From contig BSQZ01000030.1 in NCBI GenBank assembly GCA_033239005.1, positions 582,001-646,000 of the forward strand: DNA of 64,000 bases. Direction: 5' to 3'. Positions 38,201 through 48,485 of the stretch are shown here, piece after piece; within the stretch, counting starts at the first letter, position 1; each line of letters starts with the position of its first letter. The position numbers and the translations under genes are program-made. The stretch comes from Lamellibrachia satsuma (Eukaryota; Annelida; Polychaeta; Sabellida; Siboglinidae). The notes beneath the pieces are model-generated. The model was not told the origin of the DNA. It made no database searches and saw only the letters and a list, made by a program, of their open reading frames with translations.

Positions 38201-41200
38201 CACTTCAAACTGTTGTCAGAAATTAATTGTTTCATCAGTATTGTTGTGCATTGTACGGATCTGAACTATGGCCGCTATGGCATGACAGTGTTAACAAGAT
38301 GTGCATACAGTGGCGTAATGCTTTGTGCAAGGTATGGAAGCTACCATATGCTTTGCACAGAGATTTAATACCATTAATTACTGAATGTGTACCTTTAGAT
38401 TTGCTTTGGTCTTTAGGTTTATAATGTTTTACAGAACAGTAGCTTTGTCATACGACATGGTTGTTAATTATATAGCAAATACAATGACATTTGCTTATAA
38501 GTCCACTATGGGCCAGAATGTCAGACACATTATGTCCAAATATAACATGACGTAAATGTAATGAAATGTGGAATAAAAATGTAAATGTTATTATTACATG
38601 TTATGACAATGCAAATATGATTTGTGAATTGGTGGTAATGAGAGATTGTAACAATGACACTGTAAATATAAATAAAGAAAAAATGTAATGCTGTGATTTC
38701 GTATCTAAGCACAATATAATTTTTCTTACTGCTGTTTCTTATATGGAACTTTATAATTTTTTATTAAAAAGGGTTCGAGAAATAAGTAAGAGAATTACAG
38801 ACCAGTGAGTTTAACAACATTGATTTGTAAATTTATTACAGAGGTTAATTAAAGACCATATCCTTGTGAGGCATACATTACTAAATACATCTCAACATGG
38901 ATTCCTAAAAGTGAGGTCATGTTTAGGATGTTTTCATGTATTAAAAGGGTACAATTTTAGTCCCAAGCAGCCTCAAAATTCAAAGTGTTCCAATTATTTG
39001 GTTCATGTTATTTTCTATGTATGATGACATTAACACTGACATTTTAGGAGCAAAATGTTACATATATTTCCTAAAAATTGGCTTCAAAGTTAAGCTGTAA
39101 AATTTGATAAATTATGATAAATTGTGAGGTATATGTTAATGATTCTTATACATATTGCAGTACTGAACAAAACGTTATATAATACAATAAGAAAAAATCC
39201 TATTGCACCGAAATCCTTAAGAACCAGCGCTCAGCAGAGCATTAAAACCAAAGGATTAGATAATCTCAAATCGGTTTATAAGCGAGGACAAAAAGGTGGG
39301 TCTTCAGATGATGTCGGAATGTTATTATATATCTTGCAGACTTAATGGTAACAATGAGGGAGTTCCACTTGGTTTGAGCGGCCCTAGTTCTGACATTTGT
39401 TTTAAAAAAGTACACTAACTAGATGAGCAAAGCTGCCTATGGTTTCTTGCAGGAGTGAACAGTGAATATAAAATGTTTGTTTAAAAAGAGTAATATTTTC
39501 TGGATGTGCACCCAATAACACATGGGCTTCCTAAAACATTGAAAACCAGATTAAAGATATATAAAATTCTTAATTAACTTAATTATTTTTCTACTTTTGA
39601 ATTTAAGTAAATGTATTGGTAAAACAGGCAAAATACATTGTTAAGTTGTCTTGAAATTTTATCAGAGCTTCAGATGTATTCAAAACATTTACCATAATTG
39701 TAGACTATAACAGTAGAGGTTTAACGCATGATATGCTAGTGCGTTAGCCGTTAGTTGATGCATATTAAAATTCTTAACCCTACAATAACAGCGAATGACA
39801 CTTACTAAATAAAAATGCTTAATGGTACTGAACAATGAAATATTTTTATGAAATTCCCAGCTAACCTCATTTGTTTCCAATATTAGCTAAACACGTTGAT
39901 ACAACAATCTAAATATGGCAATCTTGTTATATTGTCTGCAGGTCGTATGTTTGTCACACCGTGGATGCAATGTCGACACCGAGGCAAGATCAACGTCAAA
40001 CGACCTGCGACACATTTAGAGAGAAACATCTTGGCTGCCATAACCAAGCCTATCTACCTAGACAAACCTGATGAAGCCTTCATCAACAGATGCTCTGTAG
40101 TGCAGAGGGAATCGAGAGGGGTCGCTGCCGAACAGGTCTGTGAGAGGAACAGTTATTCTCACAAAACTTATGTTATTATGGCAAATGGCATAACCTTGCC
40201 TCTCCAGGCAAGTTTAGAAAACCAGACTCGATCTTGAAGTGTTGCTTGGAACAGCTGACTTAGGAACTTGTAGACTTGTCCATTTGTTTGCTCTTATATC
40301 ACCAATGTTCTCTCTATGTACATGTATCATATCAATATTTGTATCTTAAATAACTAGCCTGCATAATTGTTTACGCAGCCAAGGACGATGGGATTTAATT
40401 TGTCATCATACATATTACATTTTGTGGACATATATGATCTACAATTTGGTGTATGTTGTCAGTGTCAGTGATAGAAACTATTGTATTAATAAATTAGATA
40501 TTTTTTGCACTTGTGATTAGAAAAATGTAAATGGAATATGACACATTCCAAACTTTTTAAATCGTGCTGTTGGTCTACAGCTTGGACAAGACTGCCTCGG
40601 ACATACGCAGGGACATTTTAACAAAGAATTTCATTGGTTGATGTAAGAACCTAAAGTGCATTCCACATTTATTCACTGGGGTATGGAAAAAGCCCTTGTT
40701 CAGAAATAAGCCCCCACCCCCCAGAAAAAACCTTCCATAGCATTTATCTGGTATGGTCTTTTTCGAGGAGGGTTTTTTCAGTGGGTTGGGGCTTTTTTCA
40801 TACAGTGATATTGAATCCACCAGAACTGATAATTCGCAATTTATTCACATTATTATTATAAGCTAATTATACAATTTTCTTCTTGATACAACTATGAAGT
40901 TAATGTTTGGCTGAGAAAGAAAAATTACCCGAATAAATGTCATTGAAGTGATTGTACTGACTGTGTCTGTGACACTGTATCTCAGTTGCTATGTTGACAG
41001 GAAAACCTCTATGAGAAGTTCCTGGTGAGGGAATGTAAGAAGGTGTTTGCAGAAAACAGCATGGTGATCGTGGCCCAGCCGCTGGCTACGTCCGGTCGCA
41101 AACAGAGGCTCATCAACATCAAGTTTGTCAAGAAAAATCTTACATTGATGCGATTCGCAAATAGTATTATGTTGTAAGTGCTAAGTTGACCAGATGATTA

Positions 41201-42917
41201 TTACTTAAATTTGTCTTTTTAAAACATGAAACATTGTGTTGAAACAACAATGTAGTTTTGTGGTAGTGAAGTATTGGTGTAACTAAATTTAATAAGGTTG
41301 CTAAAACTTGCCATGCCAGGTGATTCCACAAAGGAAAGCCATTGGCCTATCAGGGTGACTCCGGTCCACTGTTTTTGTCTCTGTATGTGACCTAATCCAT
41401 TAGATATCAATTGATTCTGTTTTAAGCATATATTCAGACTACTAGCATTTACACAATCTAGCTTATTAGCTGTTAATGCCCTCTTGCTGGAATTGAAATG
41501 TTTTTAGTTATAACTGTATTAACTTAAAATGTTAGCATGATAATTTGATATGGGCGGGCTACACATAGATGAGAAAATTGTTGGACTCTCGATAAGCCAA
41601 TGGCTTCCTTGTCCACTTGCCATCAGGAACTTGTAGTTTGGGATGGCAATCTTGTTAAACCTTGTTAAACCATGTGTATGTGTTGTTAAGTCTGTCTGTG
41701 TCTTTGTGTCGTGTACAGTTGATGTATTCATGATGGACCTGTCTACTGTGTGCACTGTGTGTGGTCATTGCAGACAAGCCATAGAGGACACAAAGTGGGC
41801 TAATCTGAAGCCACTGTTCTGTGCAAGAAGTGTCTTCATTGTGAGCGATGAGCCCAGAGTTGCTGACCTCATGGCTGTCTTGAAGAAAACACCAGAGTTT
41901 GTCATCTTAGGTACTGGAATGGCATCTGTTTTGTGTTTCTGTTTATGCATATCTGTGTTGGGGTTAATCAGTTTATTCGATTTGCAGCCATTGAAGTTGA
42001 GTATTCCACCGAAACTGTCAAATTGAAGTAGGGCCCACATTTTTCAAAACCAATTGTACCTTAACAGAGTTGTGTGCAAATGATGCAATGTTACAGTTCT
42101 TTCGAAATGTCTAAGTTAGCATTCAGATTCAGGAGTAACTTTGTGCTGCCATGTAAACACACACCTACATAAAACTTTGTGCCACCATGTAAACACACAC
42201 CTCAATAAAACTTTGTGCTGCCATGTAAACACACACCTCCATAAAACTTTGTGCTGCCATGTAAACACACAGCTCCATAAAGCTTTGTGCTACCATGTAA
42301 ACACACACCTCAATAAAACTTTGTGCTGCCATGTAAACACACACCTCCATAAAACTTTGTGCTGCCATGTAAACACACACCTCCATAAAACTTTGCTGCC
42401 AGTAAATGCACACCTCCATAAAACTTTGCTGCCGTGTAATGCACACCCCTATAAAACTTTGTGCTGCCATGTAAACGAACACCTCCATAAAACCTATCTA
42501 CTATCTAAAATATTCTGAGGTAGTATAATTGTTATAACTTTTATTGGAGCTATGTAGTAATAACCATAACCAAGATTTAGTTATCACGCCCAACCTTTTG
42601 TTATTTCAGAATACTTATTGAAAAGTGTCATTTTGATAATTTTTATCTGTTGTCATTATTATAGTTGTGACAATGACTTTGACGCATGGTGACTGTTCTC
42701 TCCTGCAGGTGGTGTTGTGGATAATATGATTCTGAATCGGGCGGGTCTAGCGAGATACGCAGCACTTCCTAGTCTTGACTTGGTGAGGGGGGAACTCTGC
42801 TCTGTTCTCAATGGCGTAGTGAACAAGACTCGACGGTTACTGACATCTCATCAGCAGCAACTGGCGGTCAACCTTGACCAGTACGTGAAAGACCACACAG
42901 GGAAACCACAGACGTGA
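32211..42917 (+). CDS. mRpL10: mitochondrial ribosomal protein L10 (uL10m), five exons
   Basis: Subunit of the mitochondrial large ribosomal subunit stalk base (family knowledge). Exons: 32,211-32,229 (ATGGCCACTTTCCGCAAAT, donor GTAAGT; proposed), 39,942-40,135, 41,001-41,173, 41,774-41,910 and 42,709-42,917 (TGA). Phases 1, 0, 2 and 1 match at all four junctions, and every acceptor ends in AG. The total is 243 residues; the human protein is about 261. Family blocks in order are KRPATHLERNILAAITKPIY, ENLYEKFLVRECKKVFAEN, NLKPLFCARSVFIVSDEPRV, KKTPEFVILGG and YAALPSLDLVRGELCSVLN. The basic N-terminus (MATFRKCRMFVTP) suits a mitochondrial presequence. Exons 2-5 are secure. Exon 1 rests on phase, its strong donor and the promoter-like context. 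Intron 1 (7.7 kb) is full of LINE debris. Confidence 0.9.
33290..33430 (-). repeat. solo 3' end of CR1-like LINE
   Basis: Begins caagatttaacaagatttgc and continues with 'ggacaaggaagccattgg' and 'ccgccctcctgagatatgtg'. It closely matches the first 130 bases of LINE C (28,502-28,630) and then stops, so only the extreme 3' end was copied. It lies in mRpL10 intron 1. Confidence 0.8.
34036..34140 (+). repeat. solo 3' end of CR1-like LINE, opposite orientation
   Basis: Contains 'gactctcgataagccaatg', 'cttgtccacttgccat' and 'ggatggcaatcttgtt', the reverse complement of the block at 33,290. Together the two could pair as an inverted repeat with a ~600-base loop in the mRpL10 pre-mRNA. Confidence 0.78.
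34300..36000 (-). mobile_element. degenerate non-LTR retrotransposon (LINE G)
   Basis: Minus-strand fragments in order: KTWEAVADVMSKLKIQNKFP (35,787-35,593, the pre-RT linker), INNLKPKKSCGYDCISQILL (35,505-35,317), a .YRPISLLPSISIMFEKIVY segment near 35,260-35,200 and IMYADGTTLLSTLDNF at about 34,785, where the catalytic YADD box has become YADG. NKLSLNANKTKIMIL follows. Numerous stops are present. It lies inside mRpL10 intron 1, antisense to the gene. It resembles CR1/L2-group elements, but the clade is not certain. Confidence 0.75.
36434..38700 (+). mobile_element. non-LTR retrotransposon (LINE H) with deleted RT core
   Basis: Plus-strand fragments: the pre-RT region (36,434-36,700 and 37,207-37,500), ASKAFNRVNYCLLFQILIDK at about 37,967, NVKNGVR at about 38,113, then directly MSEFGSLQTVVRN (about 38,186) and QYCCALYGSELWPLWHDSVN with VWKLPYALHRDLIPLI. 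In related elements several hundred bases encoding the palm with YADD lie between NGVRQG and EFGSLQ. They are absent here, so this copy lacks the catalytic core. A 97-base duplication (37,567-37,745) lies upstream. The 3' end is A-rich with aataaag. Confidence 0.75.
37567..37745 (+). repeat. 97-bp tandem duplication
   Basis: Two copies of gctctgcaatggcttattca...ccacttcaaaaagataaa, starting at 37,567 and 37,664 with few differences. They lie within LINE H and encode part of its pre-RT region. Confidence 0.88.
38764..38940 (+). mobile_element. CR1-like RT fragment
   Basis: The plus-strand reading KKGSRNK.ENYRPVSLTTLIC matches the LINE C segment around 29,900 (KKGSRNKSENYRPVSLTSV). It continues, after frameshifts, to a segment matching SSQHGFLKARS. 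It is about 175 bases, without ends. Confidence 0.75.
39190..39480. repeat. old interspersed repeat, unknown class
   Basis: Shares gcaccgaaatcctt and tcttcagatgatg with 9,372-9,520. Less exactly, it shares a 'gtcttcagatg ... ccaaagagttggtgcagcagcc ... tttcttgcaaccgtc' order with 36,080-36,250. It is probably a decayed LINE or SINE tail family; no ends were defined. Confidence 0.35.
40674..40807. mobile_element. short MITE-like palindromic element
   Basis: Left end cactggggtatggaaaaagc, right end gcttttttcatacagtg: inverted termini of about 17 bases with small indels around a G/C-rich interior (aagcccccaccccccag ... gggttggggc). It lies in mRpL10 intron 2 (40,136-41,000), clear of both splice sites. 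Target duplication is not evident. Confidence 0.5.
41325..41500 (-). repeat. CR1-like LINE 3' fragment
   Basis: Contains gaaagccattggcctatcag, then a block matching the 'catattcacactgctagca ... acacaatct' region of LINE C at 28,660-28,690. The minus orientation places its 3' end at the left. It lies in mRpL10 intron 3. Confidence 0.6.
41555..41668 (+). repeat. CR1-like LINE 3' end, head-to-head with the previous copy
   Basis: Reads 'ggactctcgataagccaatg', 'cttgtccacttgccatcag', 'ggatggcaatcttgtt' and ends in a doubled aaaccttgtt. It is in inverted orientation to 41,325-41,500 within the same intron and ends about 105 bases before the acceptor of mRpL10 exon 4. Confidence 0.78.
42141..42490. 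repeat. 36-bp minisatellite, about ten copies
   Basis: Unit ctttgtgctgccatgtaaac followed by acacacctccataaaa. The period is 36, shortened in two units near 42,395-42,440. It lies in mRpL10 intron 4. Cysteine/histidine-rich open frames (CCHVNTHLHKTL) come from the repeat and are not exons. Confidence 0.94.
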
Positions 42918-43034
42918 TCCAAGAGTCTGTATCTAGGAACTGTATTCAGTAAACAAAGACTTTGTCTGATAGTGGTGTAATCAATCCAAGCATAAACAAC
43001 TCTGCATGTTTTATGTACGATCCTCCTTTATTAT

Positions 43035-43079
43035 AATAAAATATTGGAAAGGTTCATATTGTTGTGTTCATGCAATAAA
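43035..43079 (+). terminator. poly(A) signals of mRpL10
   Basis: AATAAA occurs at 43,035-43,040 and 43,074-43,079, 118 and 157 bases after the stop codon, in an otherwise featureless 3' region. Either would give a short 3' UTR. Confidence 0.65.
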
Positions 43080-43086
43080 CAGACAT

Positions 43087-43788
43087 GGGGTCAATTATGT
43101 TACAATGTAATCAATTACTATTACTTTGTTTCATTACCATTACATTCTGAAGGCATATAAATTTATTACTATTAAATTTTTTCATTGCAAATATTTGCTT
43201 TCAATTAAACATTTCAGAGTGCGTACTGGAATATTATGCTACATATTTTAACTTTTCATTCAGTAGCACAGTAGTTCTCAACAACTCAGTAGAATTTCAT
43301 CTGAATATGCACCACAACATGCCGGCCAGTATTATTTGCTCACACCAGATAATAACAGTTACTTGTTTGAAGTATATCCTTTCATCATGTGATGCCAAGA
43401 TATGTCTTTTGCTGTTGTTCACACACAATCATGGCTTTTTGTTTGGAGTTCATAGTAGGATGTAGTTGCTCCGTGTGAGATGTCACATGTTGTCAGGCAT
43501 TTTCCTTTGATCTGCTTCTGCTGACCAAATTATACACAGAACCAATACAGTTATTTGTGTAAACTGTACATGACTTCATAGCCTTGGTTGTCTTACCCAT
43601 TGTCTTTGTAGGCTATTGGAGCTAACACATTGGAGCTAACGCCAGCATTAATCCAAACTGTAATAGAAATGTAATAGCTCAGTTACTATTACATTGCCTT
43701 ATATTACTATTACACTGTGTTCGGTTCCATCTATTACTATTATTACTTGAACAAATGTAATCATTACTATTACAATGTAATTTACCCC
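43087..43788. mobile_element. ~700-bp MITE-like element with TTACAATGTAAT termini
   Basis: Left end ggggtcaattatgttacaat, right end attacaatgtaatttacccc; both are followed inward by repeated taat[c]attactattac. The inverted, AT-rich termini and lack of coding potential fit a non-autonomous DNA transposon, possibly hAT-like. It begins just after the second poly(A) signal of mRpL10. Confidence 0.65.
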
Positions 43789-43926
43789 AGGCGTGGTGAT
43801 AAAAGTGGGCAGCTTGGTTATCTTCGTCAGGAAATAATCAGTACGTTCAAAGATCAGCTTTTTTGTGTGAAATAAAATGAAAGATCCAAAGATAAAACAC
43901 AGGCATGTGTTACAGAGATGAACATT

Positions 43927-44008
43927 ACCATAAGAGACGGCTAATGGCTAACCATAAGAGACGGCTAACGGCTAACCATAAGAGACGGCTAACCATAAGA
44001 GACGGCTA
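43927..44008. repeat. ~22-bp tandem repeat, four copies
   Basis: Units of ccataagagacggctaa with an optional tggctaa or cggctaa spacer. Confidence 0.9.
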
Positions 44009-44309
44009 ACTGCCTGCTAGGTATTTTACAGAATTCTGGGGTGGATAAGAAGGATGTAATATTAAAACAATTGACTTGGAAAGTGACTTTTGTCAATAGT
44101 TAAAAAAGCCACTTTTGGCCTGCTTTCGCCAAATTTCAGTTTAACATAATGTTTCTGTGCATACATTTTTTTTATCTACATGTTACATTCTATTCTGAAT
44201 TGGCCTTGCATTGTATGCATAATGTATAGTTCCTGTTCACCTGACAGATGTCCTGCATCCTCAGTATCTTGAGGGTAGAAATATCCTTCCAAAAACACCT
44301 AGTACCTGA

Positions 44310-44615
44310 TTTAACAAGACAAGCGTTTCTTTCTAGACCGTTTTTCTTGTTTTTTCAAGGAACAAATTGTTCATTGATACTTTCAATTTCATATTTTAGA
44401 ATGTTCCAACATTTAACTGCAGTCTTATTTCTCAGCGTGTTATTCCAACCTAACTGGTAGCTTCGCTACATATTTTCTCATCTTTATATTTACCTTTGTG
44501 GAAGTTTCTCCTGTACTTTTTATTTTTACTTTCTAATTTTTCTTTCTAGTATGTGTTGATTAAGGAAGCTATCTTGTATTAAAAATAGAAACTGTTGGTC
44601 CTCACCCCCCGTACT
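44310..44615 (-). mobile_element. CR1-like LINE fragment (endonuclease-RT linker)
   Basis: About 300 bases match LINE C from about 30,525 to 30,935 with internal deletions (shared 'gaacaaat', 'actttcaatttcatatttta', 'gttattccaa', 'ggaagtttctc'). The right end is cut by the start of the DIRS-like element. Confidence 0.72.
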
Positions 44616-47600
44616 CTCTCTGCCTTCTCCAAGTTATCGTTGTCTTCCGACAACAGCCTCCTAATCCTTAGTCCTATGCTTCCTCCCTCTTCATGTCCCT
44701 TGGCCCTTTCTCCCCACCAAAGGACGTGGTTCGGGGCGTTCCTTTCGTGGTTGAGGAAGAAGGAAGCATATATTTTGACTGCCTATGTCAGGCTCCTCTG
44801 TCACAAAGCAGCCCGACCATCGCACACCCATCCACCTTGGGTTATCCAGGGACACCCCTTCAGGCAGTTGCACGCCCTCCTTTACTTTCAGAAAAGGTGG
44901 GAGCTTGACTATTCCCGTTCAGTGATGTCTGGAGACGAAAGGGATGCAATGGATATGTGTGCAAGATTCTGGAAACCGGTTTCCATGTATGTTTCAGGGA
45001 GTGTCCTCCCAGGTCATGTACCCCTTTGCCATTTATGGACGGGCCCCCTCTTGAAGAGGAAGGCACTTTCAGCCTTAGTCCACAAAATGTGGAGAAACGA
45101 GGCGTTTCTCCCAGTTTTTACAGTCGTCTGTTCCAAAGATGTCATAAGGATGGAGGCCTGTTGTTGGCCTCTCACTCCTCAACACATTCTTGGAAATTCC
45201 CCATTTCAAGATGGAGACTGCAGAAAGCATACGACGATCTCTGCTTCGAGAAGCCTGGGTAACGTCCATTGACCTTATCGATGCTTACGTACACATTCCA
45301 GTCCATCAGGGTTACTGAAAATTCCTTCAGTTCCATAGATTTAGATTCAACAAGATTGCCATCTCGAACAACAAGTTCCATATGGCAAGTGGACAAGGAA
45401 GCCATTGGCTTACCGAGAGTCCAACAATTTTCTCATCTATGTGTAGCTCGCCCTTATCAGATATCTGTCAATTCTATTTTTAAACATTCACACTACTAGC
45501 ATTAACACAATCATTTGGCAGTTTGTTCCATTCATTTATCACCCTCTGTGAGAAAGAGTACTTTCTCATGTCCAACCTACACTGCTCCTTAACTAATGCT
45601 GCTTTGTGTCCTCTGGTTCTACTGCCTTCTTTAAGTTTGAAGAACATATTCCTATCAACATCCTCATAACCGTTCACTATTTTAAACACTTCTATTTGGT
45701 CTCCTCTTAGTCTCCTGGTCTCTAGTGTTGTCAAACCACATTGTAATAAGCGACTTTCGTAACTAAGGTCTCTTAATTCTGGAATCATCTTAGTTGCTCT
45801 TCGTTGTATTCTTTCTAGCTTATCTGTCTTTTTTACGATATGGCCTCCATGCTTGAATACAATATTCCAAATGTGGTCTAACTATTGTTTTGTACAGGGG
45901 TACAATTAGATGTTTCTCCTTATACGTGATAGTTTTCCTAATTAGCCCCAGAATTTGATTTCCTTTCGAAGCAGCAATCGCACATTGCTCTGAAACTTTA
46001 ATGTCAGCATTAAATGTTACTCCTAAATCCTTTTCTTGTGTGGTTCTACCTAGTACAGCATCCCCCATTTTATATTCCTCGTCCATATTTCCATGTCCTA
46101 TGTGTATACATTTACACTTCCCAAAATTGAATAACATTTGCCATTTTTCTGACCATTTAACTAATTTTTCCAGATCATCCTGTAAACTTTGGTTATCTGT
46201 ATCATTAGTAACCTTTCTGAATACTTTTGTGTCATCTGCAAATTTGAGTACTTTGCTAGATATGTCATCCTCCAAATCATTTATATATATTAAAAACAGT
46301 ATAGGGCCTAATACTGATCCCTGTGGTACCCCACTCAAAACAGATTTCCAGTTTGAATTCTCACCATCTACTATTACTCTCTGTCTTCTGTGTGTAAGCC
46401 ACTTTTCCATCCAGTTGATTGCATCATTACCTATATCATGGACTTTTAGTTTAAGTAACAATCTTTGATGTGGCACTTTATCGAAAGCTTTCTGAAAATC
46501 TAAGTAGACAACATCCACTGGTGACCCGTCATCTACCCACTTTGTAATTTCTTCTAAAAAACATAAGAGATTGGTTAGAGATGACCTTGCTTTTAGGAAT
46601 CCATGTTGAGATGTATTTATTAATTTATGTTTTACGAGGAATTCCACCATGTGGTCTCTAATTAATGTTTCGAGTAATTTACATACAACTGATGTTAAAC
46701 TCACTGGTCTGTAATTTTCCGGCTTCTTCCTCGATCCCTTCTTAACTTAAATAGCGGCGTAATGTTTGCTTCTTTCCATTCTGAAGGAACTATTCCTTCT
46801 TCTAGTGACAAGTTAAATAAGTTTGCAAGTGGTGTACTAATTTGATCAACAATTTCCTTTAGCAGTTTTGGTGGTATCCCATCAACTCCAGGTGATTTAT
46901 TATCTTTCATCTTCTTAATTTTCTTTGCTATCATTTCAGGAGTTACAAATAACTGCCCTAAATGTTCTGATTTATTTCCCTCAAATTTAGTCAATGGAAC
47001 TGGAAGTGAGCTGATATCTTCTGTGGTAAAAACTGAGCTGAAATACTCATTCAGGATCTCTGCCATTTGGAACCCATCTGAAATTATGTTTTTACTGTTG
47101 TTTTCCAGTGGTCCGACCTTATCTTGAACTTTCTGTTTACTCCTTACATAAGCATAGAAACTCTTGCTGTCATTTTTTATATTACCTGCCAATTTTTTTC
47201 AAAGGTTCTTTTAGATTTTCTAATTTCAGTTGTAGCTAGGTTAAGTGCCTCTTTATAGTTTGTGTAGTCTTCTACATTTCCAGTCGGTTTGTGAGCACTT
47301 TTTCTAATAGCTTCATACTCGGGATACCCTCTACCAATTCAGGGACCTGCTGTTTGGCCTCTCTCAAGAACCCTGGGTATTCTCCAAGGTTCTGGTGCAT
47401 GGAATGGGCATCAATCTGTGTCAATGCCCGGACAACTCGCCGATATACTCTACATCTCGAGACCCGAAACACAGTCCAAGTTCTCTCTATCTGTCACACG
47501 ATGGGACTTCTTATTCATGAAAGGATGTCCTACTTGATTCCTATGCAATAGTTCCTGTTTCTGGGATATCAGTTCAACCTGATTTCCTTTCATGTGACCC

Positions 47601-48485
47601 CAACATTGGATCGACATCTCAAGATTCTGGGGATCATTCAATCCATCCTGAATCGACGGGGGGGGGACATGCTCATATGTGGCATATCCTGTCAGGTTTG
47701 TTTGCAGAAACAGAGAAATTATAATTATTACCTCTGGGTAAGCCAAGCATTGCATGTCACTACATTGGGATTTCCATCCATCAAACAGCAAATGTGGATC
47801 CCCATTTCCCCTGCGGCAGATGGGGATCTACAATGGTGGATTTCAGGACACAATGTTCTGATGGGAGCTCGGGTAATCCCCAAGGATCCAGATGCACATT
47901 TGTTCACGGATGTGTCAAACATAGGTTGGGGTGCGCATTGGGAACTCCTTGACAGTCTCTGGTGTCTGGCCGATGAACGAGAAAACACTTCATATCAATG
48001 TGCTAGAGTTAGAGGGCGTACACCTAACAATGCTCCACTGACTGAAGCAGCTCATGGGCTTAACAGTTCTTGTTGCTTCGGACAACTCCACTGTAGTATC
48101 CTACATCAACAAGCAGGGCGGGACATTGTCAATATCGCTGTGCAGACAGACCAAGAGGTTACTCCTCTTGTGCCAGAACAGCAAGATAGTGCCATTCCCG
48201 GAAGAATGAATGTTCTCGCGGATGTCCTATCTCGCCCAACTCAGATGTCAGGTACACAGTGATCCCTACACCCTTCTGTCTTCCAAGCAGTCATATGGGA
48301 GTGGTCCCTACATCCTTCTGTCTTCCAAGCAGTCATACGGGAGTGGGGAATCCCATTGCTAGATTTATTCGCAACAAGGTGGAACCACAAACTTCCAATA
48401 TTCCTGTCCCTTGTCCAGGATCCGTGGCAGTAGATGCACTATCAATGAGCTGGAAGGCAATGTGGGCATACACTTATCCACTAGC
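44616..48485 (+). mobile_element. DIRS-like retrotransposon, degenerate, split by LINE E
   Basis: Left part (44,616-45,339): an RT N-terminal region with SPSFYSRLF (about 45,108), IPHFKMETAESIRRSL (about 45,198) and WVTSIDLIDAYVHIPVHQGY. Right part (47,291-48,485): TLYQFRDLLFGLSQEPWVFS (RT), then an RNase H-type domain with HLFTDVSNIGWGAHW and GRMNVLADVLSRPT, then IPLLDLFATRWNHKLPIF followed by VDALSMSWKAMWAY. This order and these motifs are those of DIRS elements as I know them. Frameshifts and stops (for example after HQGY) inactivate it. No tyrosine recombinase or terminal repeats were seen. Confidence 0.83.
45340..47290 (-). mobile_element. CR1-like LINE E inserted in the DIRS element
   Basis: A minus-strand element from about 47,290 to its 3' end near 45,345, where the tail reads gattcaacaagattgccatc in plus sense. 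It has pre-RT and RT frames: MKDNKSPGVDGIPPKLLKEI, VVYLDFQKAFDKVPHQRLL, SGVPQGSVLGPILFLIYIND and FADDTKVF with an intact catalytic FADD. The C-terminal domain is TTLETRRLRGDQIEVFKIVN. Lesions are a two-base deletion near 45,815 (RPYRKKD) and a frameshift near 46,735 just before ENYRPVSL. The endonuclease is missing (5' truncation). It is the same family as LINE C. Confidence 0.88.

Noticed and set aside
41643..41773. 5' part of the 127-codon frame at 41,643 as extra mRpL10 coding sequence
   Set aside because: Its first part derives from a LINE 3' end. The acceptor at 41,773 gives the phase needed by exon 3 and joins family-conserved residues, while the acceptor near 41,719 does not.
42141..42518. 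Cys/His-rich frame (CCHVNTHLHKTL)n resembling a zinc-finger array
   Set aside because: It is a 36-base minisatellite. The spacing does not match a zinc finger, and it lies inside mRpL10 intron 4.
44595..45272. 225-codon plus frame as a host gene
   Set aside because: It covers the DIRS-like RT region, and the recognisable RT motifs lie partly in other frames. It is an overlap in a decayed element.
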